A stretch of DNA of 42,478 bases from Flavobacteriales bacterium (GTDB taxonomy: Bacteria > Bacteroidota > Bacteroidia > Flavobacteriales > Schleiferiaceae): contig JAAZVU010000002.1 in the NCBI GenBank assembly GCA_018623275.1, forward strand, positions 1-42,478. The letters are read 5' to 3'. The translations under genes and the position numbers were made by a program. Shown piece by piece: positions 9,485 to 18,847 of the stretch. The notes beneath the pieces are model-generated. The model searched no databases. It worked only from the letters and a program-made list of their open reading frames with translations, and was not told the origin of the DNA. The first letter of the stretch is position 1, and every line of letters starts with the position of its first letter.

Positions 9485-9516
9485 AAAAAACCCCCGCGGG
9501 CGCAGCCCGCGGGGGT
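9485..9516 (-). terminator. Intrinsic terminator of metK
   Basis: On the minus strand an 11-12 bp very GC-rich stem (plus-strand arms 9490-9501 and 9505-9516) with a 3-base loop is followed by six T residues (plus-strand A-run 9485-9490). It begins 20 bp after the metK stop codon and faces the terminator of the convergent small gene. Confidence 0.9.
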
Positions 9517-9535
9517 CTAAGAATTTAAACGCTTC

Positions 9536-10795
9536 TTAAAGACCGAATGCGCCCTTGAAAGTATCTACGTAATTGAGTTTTTCCCAAGTGAACAATTCTA
9601 CTTCAGCGCTCACCTCAGTTTGGCCGTCTGCTGAAAGGAAAGTTTTAGTCACTACCTCATTATTGCGACCCATATGACCGTATGCAGCTGTTTCGCTGTA
9701 CATCGGTTGGCGCAGTTTGAGATTCTTCTCAATAAGGCCAGGACGAAGGTCATAAAGTTCCTTGACCTTGGCAGCAATCTCGCCGTCGGTGAAATCGACC
9801 TTAGAAGTTCCATAAGTATCAACGAATACACCCATAGGCTCAACAACGCCGATAGCATAAGAAACTTGAACAAGTACCTGGTCACATACTCCTGCTGCAA
9901 CTAAGTTCTTCGCAACGTGACGTGTAGCATAGGCAGCAGAACGGTCTACTTTAGAAGGGTCTTTTCCTGAGAATGCACCACCACCGTGTGCGCCTTTACC
10001 ACCATAGGTATCTACGATGATCTTGCGACCAGTCAACCCGGTATCACCGTGTGGCCCACCGATAACAAATTTCCCGGTAGGGTTGATGTGGTACTTGATA
10101 TCGTCACCGAACAAGGCTTGGATATCGGCAGGAAGCTGTGCCTTAACGCGTGGAATAACGATGTTTATGATGTCTTCCTTGATTTTGGCAAGCATCACTT
10201 CATCATTGGCATCAAAGTCATCGTGTTGGGTACTCACAACGATTGCCTCGATACGCTCAGGACGATTGTCGTCGCTGTATTGAATGGTCACCTGCGATTT
10301 AGCATCTGGGCGTAGGTAAGGAATCTCGGTGGCTTCGCGACGAATATCTGCTAATACTTGAAGAATTCTGTGACTGAGATCCAATGCAAGAGGCATGTAG
10401 TTCTCAGTTTCATTCGAAGCATATCCGAACATCATACCTTGGTCACCAGCGCCTTGATCTTCAGGATTACCGCGGTCTACACCACGGTTGATATCATCAC
10501 TCTGCTCGTGAATAGCACTTAGGATACCACAAGAATTGGCATCGAACATGTATTCACTTTTAGTATATCCAATCTTCTCAATAACACCGCGAGTAATGCG
10601 CTGCACATCTAGGTAGGCATTTGATTTAACCTCACCGGCGAGCACAACTTGGCCAGTAGTAACAAGTGTTTCACAAGCTACCTTGGAATTAGGATCAAAG
10701 GCCAAAAAATGGTCAATGATTGAATCTGAAATCTGATCTGCTACTTTATCTGGGTGCCCCTCAGAGACACTTTCAGATGTAAAGAAATATGACAT
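9536..10795 (-). CDS. metK: S-adenosylmethionine synthase
   Basis: A 419-residue cytoplasmic enzyme that makes SAM from methionine and ATP. The start [20 protein letters not shown] at 10795 places the GHPDK ATP-binding motif at the usual distance; the frame extends 11 codons further up but the extra residues are not family-like. The methionine/ATP-site segments [16 protein letters not shown] and the glycine-rich P-loop-like [16 protein letters not shown] are intact, and the length is normal. It is transcribed alone, away from the metH genes, with its own promoter candidate and terminator. Its product is the ligand of the SAM-I riboswitch that heads the divergent methionine synthase operon, so the pair forms a feedback circuit (inference from the two annotations). 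No riboswitch is seen in the short metK leader itself. Confidence 0.98.
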   Translation of the reverse strand: MSYFFTSESVSEGHPDKVADQISDSIIDHFLAFDPNSKVACETLVTTGQVVLAGEVKSNAYLDVQRITRGVIEKIGYTKSEYMFDANSCGILSAIHEQSDDINRGVDRGNPEDQGAGDQGMMFGYASNETENYMPLALDLSHRILQVLADIRREATEIPYLRPDAKSQVTIQYSDDNRPERIEAIVVSTQHDDFDANDEVMLAKIKEDIINIVIPRVKAQLPADIQALFGDDIKYHINPTGKFVIGGPHGDTGLTGRKIIVDTYGGKGAHGGGAFSGKDPSKVDRSAAYATRHVAKNLVAAGVCDQVLVQVSYAIGVVEPMGVFVDTYGTSKVDFTDGEIAAKVKELYDLRPGLIEKNLKLRQPMYSETAAYGHMGRNNEVVTKTFLSADGQTEVSAEVELFTWEKLNYVDTFKGAFGL

Positions 10796-10826
10796 CTCTT
10801 CCTGTTTATTAGGGTTGTTATAAATC

Positions 10827-10858
10827 AATTATAATGGGGGGAGAAGGCTGCTTGCCAA
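10827..10858 (-). promoter_or_regulatory. Candidate metK promoter
   Basis: The minus strand has TATAATTG (10827-10834), one mismatch from TAnnTTTG, with a TTG (plus-strand CAA 10856-10858) about 21 bp upstream as a possible -33 element. The leader to the ATG at 10795 would be about 25 nt. Modest support. Confidence 0.4.
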
Positions 10859-10954
10859 GTGAGATGCTGGTCTGTATTTAGCATTTTTTACTGTGGTTGC
10901 AAGCAGTCAAATCCTTCCACGGGTTCAAAAGTAGAAAAGAATTTAGTTTTTCTA
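10848..10954. repeat. Two inverted repeats in the metK-metH intergenic region
   Basis: An 8-bp perfect pair CTGCTTGC (10848-10855) and GCAAGCAG (10899-10906), then a 7-bp pair TAGAAAA (10932-10938) and TTTTCTA (10948-10954) with a 9-base spacer. They lie upstream of both divergent promoters. Neither has a terminator-like T tract. They could be operator sites or chance. Apart from these, the promoters and the riboswitch, I see nothing else in this 350-bp interval. Confidence 0.35.
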
Positions 10955-10986
10955 ACCCAAGTCGACAAAAAATCAAAAAATCGCTT

Positions 10987-10994
10987 TAATTTTA
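10987..10994 (+). promoter_or_regulatory. Candidate -7 box for the metH operon
   Basis: TAATTTTA is one mismatch from TAnnTTTG. The predicted transcription start near 11000 coincides with the first base of the riboswitch P1 stem, which is the main support. No clear -33 element. Confidence 0.4.
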
Positions 10995-10996
10995 CG

Positions 10997-11096
10997 CCGC
11001 TATCAAGAAAGACCGAGGGATTGGGCCCTGTGAAGTCTTGGCAACCCGGAAGTGCCGGGTGCCACAACCCACCTCTTAACAAGAGGAATGATACGG
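10997..11096 (+). promoter_or_regulatory. SAM-I (S-box) riboswitch
   Basis: The conserved S-box core is readable. P1 is TATCA (11001-11005) with TGATA (11089-11093), extendable by CCG/CGG across one bulged base. The core GAGGGATTGGGCCC and GTGAAG follow, then the P3 element GGCAACCC paired with GGGTGCC. P4 is CCTCTT-AAC-AAGAGG (about 11071-11085). It lies 50 bp upstream of the methionine synthase gene, the expected target. In this family SAM binding lowers expression of methionine synthesis genes. Between P1 and the ATG at 11147 I see no hairpin with a T tract, so control may act on translation rather than by termination. The longer reading frame that crosses this element (from 10859) should not be annotated as protein. 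Confidence 0.93.
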
Positions 11097-11146
11097 ATCA
11101 CAGTTGCGTCTCCACCTTTCTTTATAGCCACCTAACACAACAGGAG

Positions 11147-12139
11147 ATGAGCGTTAAAAAGGCTTTACAAGAAAAAATATTGGTTTTGGACGGTGCCATG
11201 GGTACCATGATCCAAGCGTATAAGTTTGAAGAAGAAGATTACCGTGGTGATCGATTTAAGGATTACGCACACCCACTAAAAGGCAATAATGACCTTTTGG
11301 TACTTACCCAACCTCAGGCTATTGAGGACATCCATTTAGCCTATTTAGAGGCCGGGGCAGATATCCTAGAAACAAACACGTTCAATGCAAATTCCATTTC
11401 GATGGAAGATTACCACATGAGCGACCTTGTTGAAGAACTCAATGTAGAAGCTGTTGCCTGCGCACGTCGAGCCATCGAGCGCTTCCATGCGAACGGTGGC
11501 GATGCCCCGAAATTCATTGCGGGATCTGTTGGGCCAACCAACAAAACGGCCTCTTTAAGTCCTGATGTCAACAACCCAGGCTACCGAGCGGTAACTTTTG
11601 ATGACTTGAAAAGTACCTATTACGAGCAATGCGTTGCACTGATCAACGCAGGCGTGGATATCCTCCTCATCGAGACGGTCTTTGATACATTGAATGCAAA
11701 GGCTGCACTTTTTGCCGCCCAAGATGCTATTGAAGCGAGCGGAAAGGAAGTAGAAATCATGTTGAGTGGTACCATTACCGATGCTTCTGGGCGTACACTG
11801 AGTGGCCAGACCACTGAGGCATTTTTAATCTCAGTAAGTCATTCCCCGCTACTTAGTGTTGGATTGAATTGTGCATTAGGCGCTAAACAATTGATGCCTT
11901 ATCTGCAAACATTAGATGCTAAAGCGCCGTTTGCTGTTAGTGCCCACCCGAATGCAGGCTTGCCAAATGCCTTCGGTGAATACGACGAGACGCCAGAGCA
12001 AATGGCTGCGCAGATTAAAGATTATTTGGATTTGAATTTGATCAATATCATTGGCGGTTGTTGCGGTACATCACCGGCACATATTAAAGCCATCGCCGAT
12101 TTATCTAAAAATTACACTCCGAGAACCTATGAGCACTAA
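11147..12139 (+). CDS. Methionine synthase, homocysteine-binding subunit (MetH N-terminal domain as separate protein)
   Basis: 330 residues beginning [21 protein letters not shown], equivalent to the first module of cobalamin-dependent MetH, which binds and activates homocysteine through zinc. The ligands are visible: Cys242 in GLNCALGA and Cys305-Cys306 in GGCCGTSP. The protein ends right after this module, where full-length MetH continues into the folate domain. The remainder is encoded by the next gene, which overlaps this one by 11 nt in another frame, so the pair is translationally coupled and acts as a two-protein enzyme. The start at 11147 was chosen by homology to MetH. An upstream extension of 96 codons would run through the riboswitch and carries no domain. 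Confidence 0.95.
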   Translation: MSVKKALQEKILVLDGAMGTMIQAYKFEEEDYRGDRFKDYAHPLKGNNDLLVLTQPQAIEDIHLAYLEAGADILETNTFNANSISMEDYHMSDLVEELNVEAVACARRAIERFHANGGDAPKFIAGSVGPTNKTASLSPDVNNPGYRAVTFDDLKSTYYEQCVALINAGVDILLIETVFDTLNAKAALFAAQDAIEASGKEVEIMLSGTITDASGRTLSGQTTEAFLISVSHSPLLSVGLNCALGAKQLMPYLQTLDAKAPFAVSAHPNAGLPNAFGEYDETPEQMAAQIKDYLDLNLINIIGGCCGTSPAHIKAIADLSKNYTPRTYEH

Positions 12140-14786
12140 CCTTCCACCGCGTCCAATGCGCTTGAGTGGGTTAGAGCCACTCGTAATTACAGAAGAAACC
12201 AACTTTGTCAATGTTGGTGAGCGTACGAACGTCACAGGTTCGCGTAAGTTTTTACGCTTGATCAAGGAACGTAAGTTTGACGAAGCCTTAGACATTGCAC
12301 GCGATCAAGTTGAAGGCGGCGCTCAGATCTTAGACGTGAACATGGACGAGGGTATGATCGATGGGGTAGAAGCCATGACGACCTTCTTAAACCTCATTGC
12401 GGCAGAACCGGACATCGCACGCATTCCTGTTATGATTGATTCTTCCAAATGGGAAATCATTGAGGCGGGACTTAAATGTGTTCAAGGTAAATGTGTGGTC
12501 AATTCTATCTCACTCAAAGGCGGTGAAGAAGAATTCATCCATCAAGCTACCACTATCAAGCGCTTCGGCGCTGCGGTCATTGTTATGGCATTCGATGAGG
12601 ACGGTCAGGCAGATAATTACGAGCGTCGCATTGAAATTTGTGAGCGTTCCTACAAGGTACTCACCGAAAAAGTAGGCTTCCCACCAGAGGACATCATTTT
12701 CGATCCAAACATCTTTCCGGTTGCCACGGGGATGGAGGAGCACCGCTTAAATGCACTGGACTTTTTCCGTGCTACCAAATGGATCCGCGAAAATCTTCCT
12801 TATGCCAAAGTGAGCGGTGGGGTGAGTAACGTAAGCTTTAGCTTCAGAGGAAACAATACGGTAAGAGAGGCTATGCATGCTTCTTTCTTGTACCACGCCA
12901 TTCAAAACGGAATGAGCATGGGAATTGTGAACCCAACGATGCTTGAGGTTTACGAGGAAGTAGATAAAGAATTAATGACCTACATCGAGGATGTACTTCT
13001 CGACCGTAGAGACGATGCAACAGAGCGATTGCTTGAATTTGCACAGACCGTTGAAGGTACTGCTAAAGACGAAGCGAAAGTCCTTGAGTGGCGTAACGAG
13101 CCTGCTGCAAAGCGATTGCAGCATGCCCTGATCAAAGGGATTACGGAGTTCATTGATGATGATGTAGAGGAGGCACGTCAGCAGTACGCACGCCCGCTTG
13201 AAGTTATCGAAGGTCCTCTGATGGACGGTATGAATGTCGTAGGTGATCTTTTTGGTGAAGGGAAAATGTTCTTGCCTCAGGTAGTCAAGAGTGCCCGTGT
13301 CATGAAAAAGGCGGTTGCCTATCTACTGCCTTACCTAGAAGCTGAGAAAGCTGAAGGTGGTAGCTCGAGCGCGGGTAAAGTTTTACTTGCCACCGTAAAA
13401 GGCGATGTCCATGATATCGGTAAAAATATTGTGGGTGTTGTACTCGCATGTAACAATTTTGAAATCATTGACCTTGGGGTGATGGTACCGCCAGAGAAGA
13501 TTCTACAAGCTGCTCAGGAACACCAGGTAGATATCTTGGGACTCAGTGGACTAATTACGCCGTCTTTGGATGAGATGATTCACATCGCCAAGGAAATGGA
13601 ACGCATGAATATGCACATTCCACTGCTTATTGGTGGGGCGACGACTTCGAGAGCGCATACTGCGGTGAAGATTGATCCAGAGTACAGTGGTGCGGTAATG
13701 CACGTAAGTGATGCGAGCCGTGCAGTAGGTGTAAGCTCTAAGCTGCTTTCAAGCGAAGGGCCTACTTATGTATTGCAAGAGAAAGCCTCTCTTGAAAAGG
13801 TGAGAGAGGGGTATGCGAAGCAACGCGAGCGCAAAGCATTGGTACCGTTTGAATTTGCGCAGAAAAAGAAGCCAGAATTGGTCTTTGATAAAACCACAGT
13901 TCCTACGCCAAAATTCATTGGAAGTAGACAGGTACACGATATTGCCATAGGTGATGTGGTCCCATACATTGACTGGACGCCGTTCTTCCAGACCTGGCAG
14001 CTTTTTGGAAAGTACCCAAGAATTCTTGAGGATAATGTAGTGGGTGAAGAGGCCAAGAAGCTCTTTAAAGATGCACAGGCCATGCTTCGTGAGATCAAAA
14101 AAGGCGGATGGCTCACGCTAAAAGCTGCTTACGGGATTTTCCCCGCAAACAGTGCCGGTGAAGAAATTAAGCTTGGCGAAAACGGTGAATTAGGCAGTTT
14201 CTATGCGCTGCGTCAGACGGGTGAGAAATCTAAATTCCAAAGCTTGGCAGATTTTGTAGCGCCAGAAGGAAGTGTGCAAGATTACGTCGGATGTTTTGCA
14301 GTGACGGCAGGCTTGGATATGGAAGGTCCATTGAAGCGCTTTGAAGATGCCATGGATGATTACAATGCATTGATGTTAAAAGCATTGGCAGACCGATTGG
14401 CAGAAGCATTGGCGGAATACCTGCACCTACGTATGCGTCGCGAGTTCTGGGGATATGCACCACACGAGCAATTGACCAACGATGATCTAATTGCAGAGAA
14501 ATATAGCGGGATTCGCCCTGCTCCGGGATATCCAGCGTGTCCAGACCACCTTGATAAGGAAACCATATTCGAGTTGTTGAAGGCCGAAGAAATAGGGATG
14601 TCATTGACTGAAAGTCTTGCCATGTACCCTGCGGCAAGTGTGAGCGGTTATTACTTCGCACACCCAGAAAGCAAATATTTCGCCGTGGGTAAATTGGCCA
14701 AAGATCAAGTGGAGGCTTATGCAGAAATGCGTGGCATCTCTATGGAGCTTGCAGAAAAGTGGCTGGCGCCAAACTTAAATTATTGA
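12129..14786 (+). CDS. metH: Methionine synthase, folate-, cobalamin- and SAM-binding subunit (MetH C-terminal modules)
   Basis: 885 residues. The methyltetrahydrofolate (pterin-binding) module covers about residues 20-300 ([11 protein letters not shown]). The four-helix cap and B12-binding module follow (about 320-550), with the cobalamin-ligand motif DVHDIGKNI and lower-axial His428. The C-terminal activation module has the SAM-binding [12 protein letters not shown] near residue 796. It transfers the methyl group from 5-methyl-THF through cobalamin to homocysteine held by the separate subunit encoded upstream, and can be reactivated with SAM. The ATG at 12129 lies inside the end of the upstream gene (11-nt overlap); an earlier in-frame ATG at 12051 would add 26 residues with no family match. 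The metF gene starts 1 bp after its stop. A cobalamin source is not encoded here. Confidence 0.97.
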   Translation: MSTNLPPRPMRLSGLEPLVITEETNFVNVGERTNVTGSRKFLRLIKERKFDEALDIARDQVEGGAQILDVNMDEGMIDGVEAMTTFLNLIAAEPDIARIPVMIDSSKWEIIEAGLKCVQGKCVVNSISLKGGEEEFIHQATTIKRFGAAVIVMAFDEDGQADNYERRIEICERSYKVLTEKVGFPPEDIIFDPNIFPVATGMEEHRLNALDFFRATKWIRENLPYAKVSGGVSNVSFSFRGNNTVREAMHASFLYHAIQNGMSMGIVNPTMLEVYEEVDKELMTYIEDVLLDRRDDATERLLEFAQTVEGTAKDEAKVLEWRNEPAAKRLQHALIKGITEFIDDDVEEARQQYARPLEVIEGPLMDGMNVVGDLFGEGKMFLPQVVKSARVMKKAVAYLLPYLEAEKAEGGSSSAGKVLLATVKGDVHDIGKNIVGVVLACNNFEIIDLGVMVPPEKILQAAQEHQVDILGLSGLITPSLDEMIHIAKEMERMNMHIPLLIGGATTSRAHTAVKIDPEYSGAVMHVSDASRAVGVSSKLLSSEGPTYVLQEKASLEKVREGYAKQRERKALVPFEFAQKKKPELVFDKTTVPTPKFIGSRQVHDIAIGDVVPYIDWTPFFQTWQLFGKYPRILEDNVVGEEAKKLFKDAQAMLREIKKGGWLTLKAAYGIFPANSAGEEIKLGENGELGSFYALRQTGEKSKFQSLADFVAPEGSVQDYVGCFAVTAGLDMEGPLKRFEDAMDDYNALMLKALADRLAEALAEYLHLRMRREFWGYAPHEQLTNDDLIAEKYSGIRPAPGYPACPDHLDKETIFELLKAEEIGMSLTESLAMYPAASVSGYYFAHPESKYFAVGKLAKDQVEAYAEMRGISMELAEKWLAPNLNY

Positions 14787-14787
14787 T

Positions 14788-15741
14788 ATGAAGATTACCG
14801 ACATACTAGCTAACGCCAAGGGGTGTGAATTCACCTTTGAAATCTTACCGCCACTTAAAGGGCAAAAGGCCCAAGAGATTTTCGACAACATTGATCCGTT
14901 GATGGAATTCAAGCCTCCGTTTATTGACGTGACTTATCATAGAGAGGAAACGGTATACAAGCGTTTGCCTAATGGTCTGTTACAGGAGAAGGTAGTGCGT
15001 AAGCGCCCAGGTACAGTTGGGATTTGTGCGGCATTAATGCACCGTTACCAAACAGAGGCGGTACCGCATGTACTTTGCGGAGGGTTTACGAAGGAGGACA
15101 CTGAGAACGTACTTATTGATCTCAACTTCCTTGGTATAGAAAACGTGGTGGCCCTTCGTGGTGATCAGGCAAAAGGGGAGAGCTACTTTACTCCGAAGCC
15201 AGACGGAAATAACTATGCGATTGATTTGGTGAAGCAAATCAACGATTTGAATCAGGGGAGATATTTAGACGAAGATCTTCAAAATACCATGGCTACAGAT
15301 TTCTGTATCGGCGTAGCGGGTTATCCAGAAAAGCACTTTGAGGCGCCGTCGTTGAATATTGATATAGAACACCTTAAGGCAAAAGTTGATGCCGGTGCAG
15401 ATTACATAGTGACTCAACTGTTTTTTGACAACAGCAAGTTCTTTGCGTTTGTAGATAAATGTCGTGAGGCTGGGATTACGGTGCCTATTGTACCAGGTTT
15501 AAAACCGCTAGTTACAAAACGTCAATTAAGCATTCTCCCTCAGATTTTCCATGTAGATATACCAGATTCACTAGCTATCGAAGTGTTGAAGTGTAAAGAC
15601 AATGCGGAGGTTCGCCAGGTAGGTATCGAATGGTGCATCCAGCAAAGTAAAGAACTCAAGAATGCGGGAGTTCCGGTTCTGCACTACTATAGCATGGGTA
15701 AAAGCAAGAATATCTACGAGATCGCAAGCGCGATATTCTAA
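14788..15741 (+). CDS. metF: 5,10-methylenetetrahydrofolate reductase
   Basis: A 317-residue TIM-barrel flavoprotein that reduces methylene-THF to the methyl-THF used by the methionine synthase encoded just upstream. The N terminus KGCEFTFEILPP includes the conserved catalytic Glu region. The segments VVALRGDQ, CIGVAGYPEKH and DYIVTQLFFDN are the family's folate- and FAD-site motifs. The length is normal. It is the last gene of the riboswitch-controlled operon, with a one-base gap to the methionine synthase gene. Its stop codon lies 2 bp from the end of a convergent gene and no terminator fits between them. Confidence 0.97.
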   Translation: MKITDILANAKGCEFTFEILPPLKGQKAQEIFDNIDPLMEFKPPFIDVTYHREETVYKRLPNGLLQEKVVRKRPGTVGICAALMHRYQTEAVPHVLCGGFTKEDTENVLIDLNFLGIENVVALRGDQAKGESYFTPKPDGNNYAIDLVKQINDLNQGRYLDEDLQNTMATDFCIGVAGYPEKHFEAPSLNIDIEHLKAKVDAGADYIVTQLFFDNSKFFAFVDKCREAGITVPIVPGLKPLVTKRQLSILPQIFHVDIPDSLAIEVLKCKDNAEVRQVGIEWCIQQSKELKNAGVPVLHYYSMGKSKNIYEIASAIF

Positions 15742-15743
15742 AT

Positions 15744-16217
15744 CTAGAGGTATTTAGATGCCCAGCTGTCCGCGAGGTCTAGCGTGCCCATCCCGCTTTC
15801 TTTCAAGGTAGCGGCAGTGGTGTTCATAACCTGGGTCTGGGGGCCAATTTTTCCTTCGGCAATCGCTGCTTTCAGTTCTGCGGTAGAGTAGGAGGTGAAT
15901 GTTCCGTCCTCCATGACGTGAACGAGCATGCGATTAAAGAAGTCTAGGTGATGTTTAGAACCAAACTCTTGAAGCAAGTGTACACTTTTGTCGATGCTAC
16001 ATCCCGTGGCTTGTTGCTGAGATTCGTCAACGGCAATGATCAAGAATTGATCCGCAATAAGGCGGTAAGCAGCGGCTAACTGCGCTCCATGCGCCTTCCA
16101 GCCACCTACGAAATCATCCATAATTTCTTTGAGCTCTGCAGCTTGAGCGGTGCTCATTGGAGACTTAAGTCCATAGAACCACATGCGTGATTCTGGATTC
16201 ATTGTGTGCATTCCCAT
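15744..16217 (-). CDS. Conserved small protein, last gene of an envelope/redox operon
   Basis: 157 residues, no signal peptide or membrane span. It resembles small proteins of Bacteroidota that are often labelled 'ABC transporter ATPase', but it has none of the ABC motifs: no Walker A P-loop, no LSGGQ and no Walker B. That label should not be used. The visible pattern is an N-terminal aromatic segment RMWFYGLKSPM, a helix-rich middle with AADQFLII-like strands (YRLIADQFLIIAVDES), and a C-terminal KIGPQTQVMNTT segment. It starts 2 bp after the stop of the CCG-type Fe-S protein gene, so the two are co-translated. Function is unknown; the context suggests a link with the Fe-S redox proteins. Confidence 0.85.
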   Translation of the reverse strand: MGMHTMNPESRMWFYGLKSPMSTAQAAELKEIMDDFVGGWKAHGAQLAAAYRLIADQFLIIAVDESQQQATGCSIDKSVHLLQEFGSKHHLDFFNRMLVHVMEDGTFTSYSTAELKAAIAEGKIGPQTQVMNTTAATLKESGMGTLDLADSWASKYL

Positions 16218-16219
16218 AA

Positions 16220-17008
16220 TTATAGATCTTCTGCTAGGGCAATCATTTCAGCAAGGTCCAATACCTGTACTTCTTGCTCTTTTTCACGGTTCTTCACACC
16301 GTCAGTAAGCATGGTATTGCAGAAAGGACATCCAGCGACAACGATCTCAGCCTTGGTTTCTAACGCTTCATCTGCGCGGACATGATTGATCTCTGCATCT
16401 CCTTTTTCTGCTTCCTTGAACATCTGCGCACCCCCTGCACCACAGCATAGGCCGTTTTGCTTGCAGCGGCGCATTTCCTTTAGCTCCACGTCTAGCTTTT
16501 CTAATAAAGCACGAGGAGCTTCGTATTCATCATTTGCACGACCGAGGTAGCAAGGATCGTGGAAGGTGATTTTCTTACCGCGGAACTGACCGCCCTCAAC
16601 TTTTAAGCGGCCTTCTTTGAGCAAGCCGTTAAGGAATTGGCTGTGATGTTCCACTTTGTATGCTCCACCGAGCTCCGGGTATTCGTTCTTCAGAGTATTG
16701 AAGCAGTGTGGACAAGTAGTGACAATGTGCTTTACACCGTAGCCGTTGAGGACTTCGATGTTCATCATCGCTTGCATTTGGAACAGAAATTCGTTCCCTG
16801 CTCGTTTTGCAGGGTCACCAGTACAACCTTCTTCGGTGCCAAGGACGGCGAAGCTTACACCGCTGTGGTGTAAGATTTTCGCCATTGCCTTAGTAATCTT
16901 CTTAGCTCTATCATCAAAACTACCTGCACAGCCAACCCAAAAAAGAACTTCTGGTGCTTCGCCTGAAGCATTCATTTGCGCGAGGGTGGGTACTGTAAAG
17001 GTGGTCAT
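16220..17008 (-). CDS. CCG-domain (Fe-S)-binding oxidoreductase subunit (HdrB/GlpC-like)
   Basis: 262 residues with two cysteine-rich CCG domains. The second is complete: Cys153, Cys188-Cys189 (GLCCGAGG), and Cys227/Cys230 (GCPFC). The first has Cys27, Cys62 in EGCTGDP, and Cys99/Cys102 (CPHC), thus a single Cys where the canonical motif has two. Such domains bind noncubane or [4Fe-4S] clusters in heterodisulfide reductase B, glycerol-3-phosphate dehydrogenase C and lactate oxidation proteins. Co-occurrence with the membrane protein that has two ferredoxin-type clusters, two genes upstream, suggests they form one membrane-bound quinone-linked reductase or oxidase. The substrate is unknown. 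The next gene starts 2 bp downstream. Confidence 0.9.
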   Translation of the reverse strand: MTTFTVPTLAQMNASGEAPEVLFWVGCAGSFDDRAKKITKAMAKILHHSGVSFAVLGTEEGCTGDPAKRAGNEFLFQMQAMMNIEVLNGYGVKHIVTTCPHCFNTLKNEYPELGGAYKVEHHSQFLNGLLKEGRLKVEGGQFRGKKITFHDPCYLGRANDEYEAPRALLEKLDVELKEMRRCKQNGLCCGAGGAQMFKEAEKGDAEINHVRADEALETKAEIVVAGCPFCNTMLTDGVKNREKEQEVQVLDLAEMIALAEDL

Positions 17009-17038
17009 AATTTGGTGTGATAGAGTTAGGTTCAGTGT

Positions 17039-17482
17039 TTAGTCTTCGAAGACTTGGATGGTAGTTTCCTTGTCTACGAGGTCGGTGAATTTACCGGTGT
17101 AACGAGTTGCACGTACAATGTGGTTATCTACCCAGTGGTAGTTACCACCGCGTGGTTTACCCATAAGTAGACCGTGCCATTTGAAGCCGTTTTCTTTAAG
17201 CCACTTTTCAGTGACTTCACGGTGGTCTTCTGTACGAGAGGTGAAGAAGGTAATTACGTGTCCTTGATCGTACCACTTGTTCAACGTGTCCAATGCATCT
17301 GGGTACAGTTTAGCTGTAGCCATACGCTCTGGTTCCTCGTTAGGAATATCGTCACAGATGGTGCCATCGATGTCGATGAGGTAATTCTTGATTTCTTCAG
17401 GCAGCATCGGGCTGATCAGCTGGCCGTCTTCAGAAGCTTCGCGTAATAGGTTGTCAATGTGGGCATTTGCGCTTTTTTCCAT
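17039..17482 (-). CDS. HAD-superfamily phosphatase
   Basis: A 147-residue soluble protein. Motif I is DIDGTICDD with nucleophile Asp37 and acid/base Asp39. Motif II is FFTSRTEDH (Thr81/Ser82). Motif III/IV is MGKPRGGNYHWVDN (Lys109, Asp119). The short linker places it among capless HAD enzymes acting on large or sugar-phosphate substrates. Similar Bacteroidota proteins are sometimes labelled 'phosphoheptose isomerase', but the HAD motifs argue for phosphatase chemistry. The gene is placed between the two Fe-S protein genes of the same run, 57 bp after one and 30 bp before the other, so it is probably co-transcribed with them. The substrate cannot be told from sequence. Confidence 0.85.
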   Translation of the reverse strand: MEKSANAHIDNLLREASEDGQLISPMLPEEIKNYLIDIDGTICDDIPNEEPERMATAKLYPDALDTLNKWYDQGHVITFFTSRTEDHREVTEKWLKENGFKWHGLLMGKPRGGNYHWVDNHIVRATRYTGKFTDLVDKETTIQVFED

Positions 17483-17539
17483 GTGTGTTGTTTAACGCGT
17501 TTAAAGAATTACTGTTTGTATTTGGGTTGTATTGTAATG

Positions 17540-18844
17540 CTATTCACTTATCCAATTGGCTCTGTCCATTTGTGAAAATGGCCAAGGAGCACCGTTGTTT
17601 TCAACGTTGGTCATCATGGCGTTGAGCTCAGCCGGAGCACTGCTCTCTTCCATAGTGGCAAAGTTACGGAGTTGCATGATGATATTCAAAGGATCTATAT
17701 CAACTGGACAAGCTTGTACACAGGCATTGCACGAAGTACAAGCCCATAGCTCTTCCTGGGTGATGTAATCTCCTAAAAGTGCTTTACCGTCGTCTTTAAA
17801 CTCGCCATTGGCCTCGATGTTTTTTCCGATCTCATCAATGCGATCACGGGTATCCATCATGATTTTACGAGGGCTTAACTTTTTGCCGGTTAAGTTGGCC
17901 GGGCATTCACTTGTACAGCGTCCACATTCAGTACAGGTGTAGGCGTTAAGAAGATTCACCCAGCTCAGGTCCATAGCATCCTTCGCACCAAATTTTTCTA
18001 CAGGGGCATCGGCATCAGGCGCAGGTGCTGCAAAAGGATCTGCCGTCGGGTCCATCATGAGCTTTACCTCCTTAGTTACCGTTGCATTGTTCGTAAACTT
18101 CCCTTTTGATTCCAGATTGGCGTAGTAGGTATTTGGGAAGGCAAGAATGATGTGGAAGTGCTTTGAGAAGGGGAGGTAGTTCAAGAAGGCGAGAATCCCA
18201 GCGATGTGAATCCACCAAAAGAATCGTTCCATCAAATGAAGCGCATTCTCGCTTAGACCAGACCACAAAGGCGCTATGCTGTGACTGATAATGAAGCTGT
18301 GCTCACTAGCGGCGAAGTTTTCCTCTACGGCATTCATGTTCAATAAGGCAAACATGAGCGCGACCTCGATATAGAGAATGATGTTGGCATCTTTGAAGGG
18401 CCAACCTTTCATTTCGGGTTTGTGGAATCGATCTAGTTTACCGACGTTTCTTCTCCACCAGAATAGAACGACAGTGATGATGGTGGCAACCGCTAAGATT
18501 TCGAAGAATGAAATGATGATATCGTATGCGGCACCTAAGTAATGTGCAAAGAATCTATGTGTTCCGAAGATCCCGTCTATGATGATTTCAAGTACTTCAA
18601 TGTTGATTATAAGGAAGCTGGCATAGATGATAAAGTGCAAGAAACCTGCAATAGGGCGGGCCTGCATTTTGCTTTGACCGAATGCTACCCTGAGCATATT
18701 AGCTCTTCTACCTGCTGCATTATCTGTACGATCAATGTCTCTGCCTAGAAGGATATTGCGTCGGATGCGACCGACGTTTTTGGAGAACCAAAAAATGGCT
18801 CCGCCGAGTAACGCTATGAAAATGAGGTTGGGTATAAATGGCAT
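17540..18844 (-). CDS. Membrane-bound Fe-S oxidoreductase with NarI-like and two [4Fe-4S] domains
   Basis: 434 residues. The N-terminal half has about five membrane segments (about 5-20, 66-86, 105-128, 152-170, 205-224) with several histidines that may ligate heme b, as in the NarI/HdrE family. The C-terminal cytoplasmic half has two ferredoxin-type clusters: Cys304/307/310/314 (CTECGRCTSECP) and Cys369/372/375/379 (CTSCNACVQACP). This fits the quinone-reactive subunit of an HdrDE/GlpC-like complex, with electrons passing between menaquinone and the CCG-domain protein encoded two genes downstream. It starts 3 bp after the MCE protein gene ends, tying a redox module to envelope genes. The substrate is not known. 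Confidence 0.9.
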   Translation of the reverse strand: MPFIPNLIFIALLGGAIFWFSKNVGRIRRNILLGRDIDRTDNAAGRRANMLRVAFGQSKMQARPIAGFLHFIIYASFLIINIEVLEIIIDGIFGTHRFFAHYLGAAYDIIISFFEILAVATIITVVLFWWRRNVGKLDRFHKPEMKGWPFKDANIILYIEVALMFALLNMNAVEENFAASEHSFIISHSIAPLWSGLSENALHLMERFFWWIHIAGILAFLNYLPFSKHFHIILAFPNTYYANLESKGKFTNNATVTKEVKLMMDPTADPFAAPAPDADAPVEKFGAKDAMDLSWVNLLNAYTCTECGRCTSECPANLTGKKLSPRKIMMDTRDRIDEIGKNIEANGEFKDDGKALLGDYITQEELWACTSCNACVQACPVDIDPLNIIMQLRNFATMEESSAPAELNAMMTNVENNGAPWPFSQMDRANWISE

Positions 18845-18847
18845 GGG

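Noticed and set aside
10859-11146. N-terminal extension of the homocysteine-binding subunit by 96 codons
   Set aside because: It runs through the SAM-I riboswitch, has no domain similarity, and the MetH-like sequence starts at 11147.
16220-17008. Degenerate first CCG domain (single Cys62) as a sign of gene decay
   Set aside because: The EGCTGDP form looks like a regular variant of this protein family, and the rest of the protein is intact.
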